Below, in pieces: positions 7,938-15,938 of a stretch of DNA of 32,926 nt. The stretch spans positions 1 through 32,926 of the forward strand of contig JAAYBA010000425.1 in NCBI GenBank assembly GCA_012719085.1, read 5' to 3'. Within the stretch, counting starts at the first letter, position 1. Every line of letters starts with the position of its first letter. The notes under the pieces are model-generated. The model worked only from the letters and a program-made list of their open reading frames with translations, searched no databases and had not been told where the DNA came from. Source of the DNA: Planctomycetota bacterium. Lineage in GTDB: Bacteria; Planctomycetota; Phycisphaerae; Sedimentisphaerales; Anaerobacaceae. The position numbers and the translations under genes are program-made.

Positions 7938-8007
7938 GTCTTTTCCGTCCGAAAAGACCCCGCCCCGTCGCGCGGATCAGGGTTTCTTTTTCGGACCGAC
8001 AGCGGTC
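7938..8007 (+). promoter_or_regulatory. Candidate structured leader with competing hairpins upstream of the GT5/GT3-like gene
   Basis: Hairpin A GTCTTTTC/GAAAAGAC (7938-7958); alternative GTCCGAAAA (7947-7955)/TTTTCGGAC (7988-7996); hairpin C GACCG-acag-CGGTC (7994-8007); C-runs on both sides. Confidence 0.35.
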
Positions 8008-8118
8008 ATATCCCCCCCCCCAGCATCGGCGTTTGGCACATCTGAGGCCATGGCGTACATTTTAGGTGTGGATTCGCGCACTCGCTTCGACGTATGCCAA
8101 CGTTTGGGGAGATCTCAC

Positions 8119-9894
8119 ATGGCCGCAGAAGGCATCGCGGTACACGTCACCCATGAAGCCGCCGCCAAGGTCGGGGGAATCGGCGCCGTTCTTCAGGGCT
8201 TCTTCACGTGTCCATCCTATCTCGACGCGATCGGCCGGTCGATCCTCGTCAGCCCCCTGTTCACGACGGAAGGCTCCGTCCAGGATCGGTTGGGCCAAGA
8301 CGGCGAGGTGCTGTATTCGTCGGTCGACGGCCTGATCAATCCGAGCTACAGCCATGCGTTCGGCCGCATCGAGAGTCTCTACAACGTGGGCATCGTGTAC
8401 GGACGGCGCACGTTCCTCGACGAACAGACCGGAATTCGCAGCGCGCCTGAGGTATTGCTGATTGACGTGCGCTACATGGACGGCGGCATGGTCAACGAAT
8501 TCAAGCGGCGACTGTTCGAGGAATTCGGCATCCAGAGCCAAATGCACGAGCACCTGTGGGAGTACGAGCAGTACGTGCGGCTGGCGGCCCCGGCCATCGC
8601 AGCGCTCAAGGCGCTGGGCGCGGCCGAAGGACGAACCACCGTCATCTCTCACGAATTCATGGGCATGCCCACCGTCCTGGCGGCGATCCTCGAACCCTAT
8701 TGCCGCTTCCGGACCGTCTTCTACGCCCACGAGGTGGCGACCGTGCGGCGCATCGTCGAAGAGCACCCGGGCCACGATACAATGTTCTACAACGTCATGG
8801 AGCAGGCCCGGCGCGATCGGCTCTACGTCAGCGACGTCTTCGGCAACCAGGCAACGTATTTCAAGCACTCGCTCGTCGAGGCCTCGAAATACTGCGACCA
8901 CATCTATGCGGTCGGAGACTACGTGGCGGACGAGCTGCGCTTTCTGGCGCCGGAGTTCGAATCGGCCGATATCGACATCGTCTACAATGGCATCCCCGCG
9001 CACCAAATCGATATCGCAGACAAGCGTGCGTCCAAGGACAGACTCCAGCGCTATTGTGAAAGCCTTCTGGGGTTTCGGCCGGACTATGTGTTCACCCACG
9101 TGACGCGTCTGGTCCGCAGCAAAGGGCTTTGGCGCGACCTGCGCGTGCTCTACGAGATGGACGAAACGCTGCGGCAGCAGGGACAGACGGCGGTCTTCCT
9201 GCTGCTGAGCACCGAGGTTTCACGGCGGCGCAGTTGCGACATCCATCATATGGAATCGACCTATGGCTGGCCCGTCGCCCACCGGGAGGGCTGGCCCGAC
9301 CTGTCCGGCGGAGAGGCCAATTTCCACACGGCGATTCAGCAGTTCAACGCCCGCAGTCGAAGCATCAAGGCCATCTTCATCAATCAGTTCGGGTTCGATC
9401 GCCACTGCTGTGGCAGCAGGGTCCCTCTCGACGTGGAGTTCATCGACATCCGAAAGGGCAGCGACGTCGAATTCGGACAGAGCATCTATGAGCCGTTCGG
9501 CATCGCCCAACTCGAACCGCTCACATACGGAAGCCTCTGTGTATTCACGGGCGTTTGCGGGTGCGCCGGCTTCGTTCGTGACGTGACGGGCGGACAGTCG
9601 GTCAGCAATGTCCTCCTGGCCGACTACGCCGATCTCGGCGACCGCTCCTACGGGGATATCGAAGACCTGCTCACGATCGACCGGCACGTGCGCGATCAGA
9701 TCGAGACCGCCGAAGCGGCCCGGCTGGCGAAAGAAATCGTCGCGCGCTTGCCCAGGGACGACGCAGAACTGGAGACGATGATCTGTGAGGGGTACCGTCT
9801 GGCCTACAACATGAGCTGGGACGTTGTGGTCCGCAAGTATCTGCTCGCCGACCTGTCCTGTGCCTTCGACAAGCCGGTCCCCTGTCGGAATTGA
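8119..9894 (+). CDS. GT-B glycosyltransferase related to glycogen/starch synthases (GT5/GT3-like)
   Basis: IAVHVTHEAAAKVGGIGAVLQGF (KVGG motif), VYNGIP and IYEPFGIAQLEPLTYGSLCVFT (E-x7-E). GGGGAG SD before ATG 8119; an alternative start is 8050. Confidence 0.75.
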   Translation: MAAEGIAVHVTHEAAAKVGGIGAVLQGFFTCPSYLDAIGRSILVSPLFTTEGSVQDRLGQDGEVLYSSVDGLINPSYSHAFGRIESLYNVGIVYGRRTFLDEQTGIRSAPEVLLIDVRYMDGGMVNEFKRRLFEEFGIQSQMHEHLWEYEQYVRLAAPAIAALKALGAAEGRTTVISHEFMGMPTVLAAILEPYCRFRTVFYAHEVATVRRIVEEHPGHDTMFYNVMEQARRDRLYVSDVFGNQATYFKHSLVEASKYCDHIYAVGDYVADELRFLAPEFESADIDIVYNGIPAHQIDIADKRASKDRLQRYCESLLGFRPDYVFTHVTRLVRSKGLWRDLRVLYEMDETLRQQGQTAVFLLLSTEVSRRRSCDIHHMESTYGWPVAHREGWPDLSGGEANFHTAIQQFNARSRSIKAIFINQFGFDRHCCGSRVPLDVEFIDIRKGSDVEFGQSIYEPFGIAQLEPLTYGSLCVFTGVCGCAGFVRDVTGGQSVSNVLLADYADLGDRSYGDIEDLLTIDRHVRDQIETAEAARLAKEIVARLPRDDAELETMICEGYRLAYNMSWDVVVRKYLLADLSCAFDKPVPCRN

Positions 9895-9930
9895 CCCGGC
9901 CCTGTCCGATGTGCGCTCGTCCGACGGCCG

Positions 9931-11127
9931 CTACCTGGATCCTGTCTGGGCGAAGACATCGTACCCTGAGCCTTCGATCTCCGCGATCCAGACCACGACG
10001 TAGCGTCCGTCGGACGCCATCGCCGCATCAGGATACCAGTTCCGCCCAGCCGTCTCGATCGTCACGCTGCATTCATATCCCGACGGGTCGCCTGCTCCCG
10101 TACAGAACTGCCCGCCCACACGGCAACCGGCGCCGCTCGGATCGTGGCAATCCCATGCGATGAGGAAGTCGCTGTCACCGTTCGAAGCGATGCAGGGGCG
10201 GCCCTGATGGCCCTCCATGCAGGTATTGACGACGTACGGGGACGTCATCGGCTCGGCATCCCGATTGAACGGCTGGGCGCAGATATTGCAGGGAAACGGC
10301 CCGATCGCCCAGGTCACGATGAATCCGCCGTCGCCACCAGTCGCCACCGCCGGGCCGTACCACCGGCTGTTCAGGTCGCCCGTCAGGGACATCTCAGGCC
10401 CCAACGGTATGCCATCGGCGTCGAATTGGCGAATCATGATGTACTCACCGTAGGGGCGATTGTAGGTATCGCCCATCCGGCTCCATGCGACGACGAATCG
10501 GCCCGTTTCATCGATCGCCACATCGGGCCATCTCTGCTGCGGCCGATCGCTGATCTCGAACGGGTCGCTCACCGGTGAACCATCGGCCCCGTAGAGGCGG
10601 GCGGCCGCATAATTCCTGCCGGTGTAAGAGTCGCCGTATCGGTTGGTCCAGACGATGACAAAGGCTCCTGTCGAGTTCATCGCGATCCTCGGGTCTGACT
10701 CGAAGACACCTGCGGCGCCCGCCACCGGGATCTCCTCCGTCAGCGGTGCGCCTGCGGCGTCGAACTGCCGGGCCACAACGTCGCAGTCGCCCTCTCGGTC
10801 GGCCACCCATACCACCACAAAATCGCCTCCGGGCGCCATCGCCACCGCCGGGGACCAGGTGTCCACGTCCACGTCGGAGAGATTGACCTTGAATTCGTCG
10901 GTAAGTGCCATTCCGTCGTGGTCAAACCGGCGGGCAAACACCCCGCCCCCACGGCCGTCGGCCACGTGGCTGCGCCAGACCACAACAAAATCGCCGGCGT
11001 CGTTCATGGCCACCGCCGGATAGGTTTGATAGTGCCGATCGTAGCTGTTCACCTGCAACTGGGCCAGCCCGACAACGGCCAGAATCAAGACAATCCCTAT
11101 CGCCGCGCACAATCTTCGCTTGCACAT
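9931..11127 (-). CDS. Secreted seven-repeat, probable beta-propeller protein
   Basis: Signal peptide MCKRRLCAAIGIVLILAVVGLAQLQ; seven repeats of the type 'xPAVAMxxxGDFVVVW...ARxFDxxGxPL'. Confidence 0.75.
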   Translation of the reverse strand: MCKRRLCAAIGIVLILAVVGLAQLQVNSYDRHYQTYPAVAMNDAGDFVVVWRSHVADGRGGGVFARRFDHDGMALTDEFKVNLSDVDVDTWSPAVAMAPGGDFVVVWVADREGDCDVVARQFDAAGAPLTEEIPVAGAAGVFESDPRIAMNSTGAFVIVWTNRYGDSYTGRNYAAARLYGADGSPVSDPFEISDRPQQRWPDVAIDETGRFVVAWSRMGDTYNRPYGEYIMIRQFDADGIPLGPEMSLTGDLNSRWYGPAVATGGDGGFIVTWAIGPFPCNICAQPFNRDAEPMTSPYVVNTCMEGHQGRPCIASNGDSDFLIAWDCHDPSGAGCRVGGQFCTGAGDPSGYECSVTIETAGRNWYPDAAMASDGRYVVVWIAEIEGSGYDVFAQTGSR

Positions 11128-11354
11128 GGTTACACTCCAACCAGCGTTCCCCGGAAACAATGGAACCTCGCCTCGTCTTCTTGCCTGTGATGCTCACCGA
11201 CGCCTCACCTCGGCGCGTCTACCCCATAAGACGCAGCCGGCCCGATGATGTTACAGAAAAATGGGACCCATCGGAAAAATCGCGGCTGGTCCGGGGGGTG
11301 CGAACGCCGCCGGAGGCAACGTGCGGATCAGGGATGTGTCCTATCGGCGGGGCG

Positions 11355-12806
11355 TCATGGGAACCGCCATGTCTCCGACGGCTTGTGTGCGGCCTTCATC
11401 AGCGCGACCATCTGCGCGACGATCTCGGGGTTTCGATCGGCCACGTTCGTAGTCTCGCCCAGATCGGTTCGCAGATCGTACAACTCGATCGGCCCGTCCG
11501 GGTCGGCCGCCACGTTCAGACGCACACCCTTCCAGAAGCCCATGCGGACGGCCTGCTTCTTGCCCTGTTCGTGGAACTCCCAGTAGAGGTATCGGTGCTT
11601 CCTCTGGTACACCGGCTTGCCCAGGAGCGTGGGCAGGAAGGAAAACCCGTCCGCGTCGTCCGGCGGGATCGCCCCGGCCAGATCGCAGCATGTGGGCAGA
11701 AGATCCCAAAAGGCGCAGACGTGATCGGTGCCCGAGCCGGCGGCGATCCTCCCCGGCCAGCGTGCGATCAGCGGCACGCGGATTCCGCCTTCGTAGAGAT
11801 CACGCTTGATGCCGCGCAGCGGACCGCTGCTGTGGAAGAACGCCGGATCGGCGCCCCCCTCGGCGTGCGGACCGTTGTCGCTGGAAAACAACACGAGCGT
11901 ATCGGCGTCGATACCGAGTTCCTCGAGCTTATCGAGCAGGCGGCCCACGTCGCCGTCCATCCGCGTAATCATCGCGGCGTGGCCTTTCTGCGGCTCGGGC
12001 CAATCCTCGTCGGCATACGGCCCGTAGGACGGCACCTCCATCCCCGCCCGGCCCGCCTCATTGTTGGCGTGCGGAATGGTCAACGCCAGATACAGGAAGA
12101 AAGGCACCTGGCGGTTTCGCTCGATGAATTGCAGCGCCTCGTCCGCAATCAGGTCGTGGGAGTATTCCACCTTCTCCGTCGCCACGCCCGCGCCGTCGTC
12201 TCGATCGCCTGCGACCTTGTTGGCCAGCGGCACACGCTGATCGTTGCGATAGAGAAACTCCGGATAGTAATTGTGCGCGTGCCTCTGGCAAAGATATCCG
12301 AAGAAGTAGTCGAAGCCTTGGTTATTGGGCGCCCCGGTGCTTGCCGGCCCGCCGAGTCCCCACTTGCCGATCAAGCCCGTCCGATAGCCGCGACCGGCCA
12401 GCAGACGAGGCACGGTGACAGCGCCCGTGGGCAGAGGCAACTGCCCCATCGGCTTGGCCTCCTTGTTGCCGCGTACGTAGGCGTGCCCGGTATGCAGACC
12501 CGTCATCAACGAACAGCGCGACGGCGCGCAGACGGTGCTGCCGGCATACGCATCGGTGAAGAGCATGCCCTCGGCCGCCATCCGGTCGATGTTCGGGGTC
12601 TGGATCGCCTGCTGGCCGTAACAGCCCAGGTCGCCATAACCGAGATCATCGACCAGAATGAAGATGATATTCGGCTGTCCGGGCCCGGCCAGCCGCTTCG
12701 ACCCGCTGGTCCGACAGCCGCCAGACACGAACACGGAGGCGGCGGCCAATCCAGCCGCATGGAGAAAACCCCGTCGCGTCCAACTCTGGTTGCCTGGCTC
12801 GTTCAT
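11355..12806 (-). CDS. Arylsulfatase (S1 family), TAT-exported
   Basis: TAT signal WTRRGFLHAAGLAAASVFVSGGC; PNIIFILVDDLGYGDLGCYG; formylglycine motif CAPSR; GLIGKWGLG; SSDNGPH. Confidence 0.93.
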   Translation of the reverse strand: MNEPGNQSWTRRGFLHAAGLAAASVFVSGGCRTSGSKRLAGPGQPNIIFILVDDLGYGDLGCYGQQAIQTPNIDRMAAEGMLFTDAYAGSTVCAPSRCSLMTGLHTGHAYVRGNKEAKPMGQLPLPTGAVTVPRLLAGRGYRTGLIGKWGLGGPASTGAPNNQGFDYFFGYLCQRHAHNYYPEFLYRNDQRVPLANKVAGDRDDGAGVATEKVEYSHDLIADEALQFIERNRQVPFFLYLALTIPHANNEAGRAGMEVPSYGPYADEDWPEPQKGHAAMITRMDGDVGRLLDKLEELGIDADTLVLFSSDNGPHAEGGADPAFFHSSGPLRGIKRDLYEGGIRVPLIARWPGRIAAGSGTDHVCAFWDLLPTCCDLAGAIPPDDADGFSFLPTLLGKPVYQRKHRYLYWEFHEQGKKQAVRMGFWKGVRLNVAADPDGPIELYDLRTDLGETTNVADRNPEIVAQMVALMKAAHKPSETWRFP

Positions 12807-12858
12807 GCGATGTTCCTCCAACCAATGCGTTGCGACAATCGAGAGAAATCCCCGTGTG

Positions 12859-14313
12859 TCATCGGACCGGCGGCGGGATGGTGACATCGATCGAACGGAC
12901 TTCGCCCAACGTCGCAAGAGGCCGATCGAAGTCTTCCGGCCGCCCCACCACCAGAATCTGCAGGGCATCGGGCCTCAGATGCGCGCGGGCGGCCCTGAAG
13001 ATATCGGCCCTCGTGACCTTCTCGATCCGTTCTCGGGTCTGCTGCAGGAAGTCGGGCGGATAGCCGTAGAACTCATAGGTCATCAGGCGACTGATGATCT
13101 GGCCCGTGCTGTCAAAGTTGAACACGAACGAGTTCAGGTAGCTGTCCTTGGCCAGCTCCAGTTCCTCGTCGGTCACTTCCTCCTGGGTCATTCTCCGAGC
13201 CTCCTCGCAGATGGCCTCGATCGCGTGGACGGTGCTCTCGGACTTCGTCTGGCAACCCATGGAGAAGACGCCGGGGCGGTCGTAACGTGTGGCGTACGTC
13301 CCGAAGACCGAATAGGCCAGACCCTGCCGCGAACGCACGTTCTTGAACAATCGCCCGGTGAAGCCGCCGCCGAGGATGTGGTTCATCAGCGTCAGCGCCG
13401 CATAGTCCGGGTCGTTCATCCGCCCGCCGATGTGGCCGATGTAGATGTTCGACTGGTTGAGGTCCCCTCGGGCCACGAGGTTCACCGTCGCCCGCCACGT
13501 GTAATCCACCTCGGGTGCGGGCGGCAGGTCCAGATCGATCTTCGCCCAACCGTCGAAGGCCTTCTCGATCCGAGCGATCATCTCCTGCGTGTCGAAATCG
13601 CCCCAAACGGCCAGCATCATGTTGTTGGGCCCGAAGAACCGCCTGTGAAACGCCACCAGGTCGTCGCGGGTGATGCTGTCGATGGTTGCGTACTCGGTGT
13701 GCCGGGCATACACGCTTTCGGGACCGTAGATCAGCTTGTCGAACTCGCGCGATGCAATGGAGCGGGGCGAGTCGTTGCGCCGGGCGATGGCGCTGCGGTG
13801 CTGCATCTTGGCCAGCTCGATCTTGTCCTGGCGGAACGCCGGATGCATCAGCACGTCGGCCAGAATCCCCAGCCCCTTGCCGATATCCTCCTTGAGCACC
13901 GACACCGAGACATATCCCGAATCCTGCCCGATGCCCGTTTCGACCGAAGCGGCAATCTGCTCCAGTTCGTCGTCCAGTTCGTCTCCGGTCCTGCTCGTCG
14001 TTCCGCCGGTGCGCATCACCTCACCGGTGATGTCGGCCAGGCCCACCTTGTCGGCCGGCTCGTAGATGGACCCCACCCGAATCCGGCCGGACAGGGAGAT
14101 CAGCGGCAGCTCATGGTCCTCCAGCAGGAGCAACCGCATCCCGTTGGACAGGGTGACACGCTGCACCTCCGGCACGGCCACGTCGCGAAGGCTCGGGTAT
14201 TTCAGTTGCGTGTGGTCCGTCGCCCGCTGCGCCGTCACCGGCGAGACTGTCAGGCAGAACACCGCCACCGCACAGAGAACCGGTGACAGATGGCATACTC
14301 GTTGGCTTCTCAT
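12859..14313 (-). CDS. M16 family peptidase-like protein lacking the HxxEH zinc site
   Basis: VTLSNGMRLLLLEDHELPLISLSGRIRVGSIYEPADKVGLADITGEVMRTGG: M16 fold, but the zinc motif position reads ADITGEV. C-terminal M16 domain with GGGFTGRLFKNVRSRQGLAYSV. Confidence 0.9.
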   Translation of the reverse strand: MRSQRVCHLSPVLCAVAVFCLTVSPVTAQRATDHTQLKYPSLRDVAVPEVQRVTLSNGMRLLLLEDHELPLISLSGRIRVGSIYEPADKVGLADITGEVMRTGGTTSRTGDELDDELEQIAASVETGIGQDSGYVSVSVLKEDIGKGLGILADVLMHPAFRQDKIELAKMQHRSAIARRNDSPRSIASREFDKLIYGPESVYARHTEYATIDSITRDDLVAFHRRFFGPNNMMLAVWGDFDTQEMIARIEKAFDGWAKIDLDLPPAPEVDYTWRATVNLVARGDLNQSNIYIGHIGGRMNDPDYAALTLMNHILGGGFTGRLFKNVRSRQGLAYSVFGTYATRYDRPGVFSMGCQTKSESTVHAIEAICEEARRMTQEEVTDEELELAKDSYLNSFVFNFDSTGQIISRLMTYEFYGYPPDFLQQTRERIEKVTRADIFRAARAHLRPDALQILVVGRPEDFDRPLATLGEVRSIDVTIPPPVR

Positions 14314-14329
14314 ATTCCCGCTCCCCTAT

Positions 14330-15868
14330 TCAGGATTCGCTTTCGCCGGCCGTGGTTTCGATGATGCCGACCGTTCGGTTCTTCGTCGTAAAACAGGCCC
14401 GGGCGACCCGCTGGATATCCTCGGCGGTGACCCGATCGATCCGTTCGAGTTGTTGGAAGAGGTTTCGCCAATCGCCCGTCAGCACCTCGTAGAATGTCAA
14501 CTGCTCGGCCAGGCCCGAGTTGGAGTCGAGTTGCCGAATCAGAGCCGCGCGGGCCCGTGTTTTGGCCTTTTGCAGCTCCTGCTCGCTGACCGGCTCGTTC
14601 CGCAGCCTATCGATCTCGTCGTAGATCGCCCGTGTGCACTCCTGGTTTGTATGGCCTCTGGCCGGCATGGCGTAGAAAAGGAACAGCCCAGGGTACTTCT
14701 GACCGGGCATGCCCTGGAAGCCGGAGGTGGCCATCGCGATCCGCTTGTCCTTGACGAGACTGCGATACAGACGCGATGTCCGCCCGCTGCCCATAATGTC
14801 CGTGATGGCGTCGAAGACCGCGTTGTCCTCGTGCTGGATGCTCGGCTTGTGGTATCCGATCAGAACGAAGGGCTGGGACGGATCCTCGACGACGACGTGG
14901 CGCTCGCCCGGCTGCGGCGGCTCGACCGTCACGACCGGCCCCGGCGGCGGACGATGGGGAATCCGTCCGAAATACTCACGGGCCAGCGTCTTGACGCGAT
15001 CCGGATCGACGTCGCCGACGATGGCCACCGTCAGGTTGCTCGGCACATAGTGCGTTCGAAAGAACGCCTCGGCCTGCGCCCGGGTCACCGCCTCGATGTC
15101 GCTCATGTGCCCGATGACCGGCTGGCCGTAGGGATGAGCCTTGTACGCCGCCGCAAGGAATTCCTCCAGCAGTTTGCCGACCGGCTGGGTCTCCGTGCGG
15201 AGCCGGCGCTCTTCCATGACCACATCCTTCTCGCTGTAGAACTCGCGCAGAACGGGATTGAGGAACCGGTCCGACTCCATCAGCATCCACAGTTCGAGCT
15301 TGTTGGCCGGCAGACTCACGAAGTAGACCGTGTAGTCGGAACTGGTCCCGGCGTTGAGTCCCACCCCGCCGGCCCGCTTGAGGATCTCGTCGAACTCATC
15401 GTGCACGAGATACTGTTGGGCCTGCTCCTGCGCCTCGGCAAGCCGCCTTTGCAGCTCAGCCAGTTTCTGCTCGTCGGCCGGACCACCCTTGAGCCGCTCA
15501 GCCCGGATCGCCTCGAAGATTTCGTCGATCTTCGCCAGCGCCCTGGCCTCGGCCTCGGGGTCTCTGGTGCCAATCGTTCGAGTGCCCTTGAAGGCCATGT
15601 GCTCGAACAGATGCGCCAAGCCCGTCAGGCCCGTGACTTCGTCCACAGCGCCGACGTTGGCGTGGGTGAAGCACGTCACGACCGGCGCATCGGGCCGCCG
15701 AAGCACGATGAACTTCAGCCCGTTGTCCAGTGTGAATTCGCTCACGCGCGACTCGAACTCCGCCAGGTCCTGGGCGATACCCGACGGCCCCGTCGCCAGC
15801 AACACGACCAGCAACGGCAATACGGCCGAGCCAACCGCCCGCCGCCAACCTGCATATACTCGTCCCAT
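14330..15868 (-). CDS. M16 family zinc peptidase (active-site type)
   Basis: FTLDNGLKFIVLRRPDAPVVTCFTHANVGAVDEVTGLTGLAHLFEHMAFKGT contains HLFEH. SD GAGGAG before ATG 15868. Confidence 0.93.
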   Translation of the reverse strand: MGRVYAGWRRAVGSAVLPLLVVLLATGPSGIAQDLAEFESRVSEFTLDNGLKFIVLRRPDAPVVTCFTHANVGAVDEVTGLTGLAHLFEHMAFKGTRTIGTRDPEAEARALAKIDEIFEAIRAERLKGGPADEQKLAELQRRLAEAQEQAQQYLVHDEFDEILKRAGGVGLNAGTSSDYTVYFVSLPANKLELWMLMESDRFLNPVLREFYSEKDVVMEERRLRTETQPVGKLLEEFLAAAYKAHPYGQPVIGHMSDIEAVTRAQAEAFFRTHYVPSNLTVAIVGDVDPDRVKTLAREYFGRIPHRPPPGPVVTVEPPQPGERHVVVEDPSQPFVLIGYHKPSIQHEDNAVFDAITDIMGSGRTSRLYRSLVKDKRIAMATSGFQGMPGQKYPGLFLFYAMPARGHTNQECTRAIYDEIDRLRNEPVSEQELQKAKTRARAALIRQLDSNSGLAEQLTFYEVLTGDWRNLFQQLERIDRVTAEDIQRVARACFTTKNRTVGIIETTAGESES

Positions 15869-15938
15869 CTCACTGCTCCTCAAACCGCATCGTTTCAAGA
15901 TCGTCATGCGCAGATGTCATTTAACCGCCGATCGCCGC

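Noticed and set aside
11261-11271. Palindrome ATGGGACCCAT flanked by A-runs as a terminator of the minus-strand sulfatase gene
   Set aside because: The perfect palindrome leaves almost no loop; the realistic stem is only about 3 bp, so terminator function is not supported.
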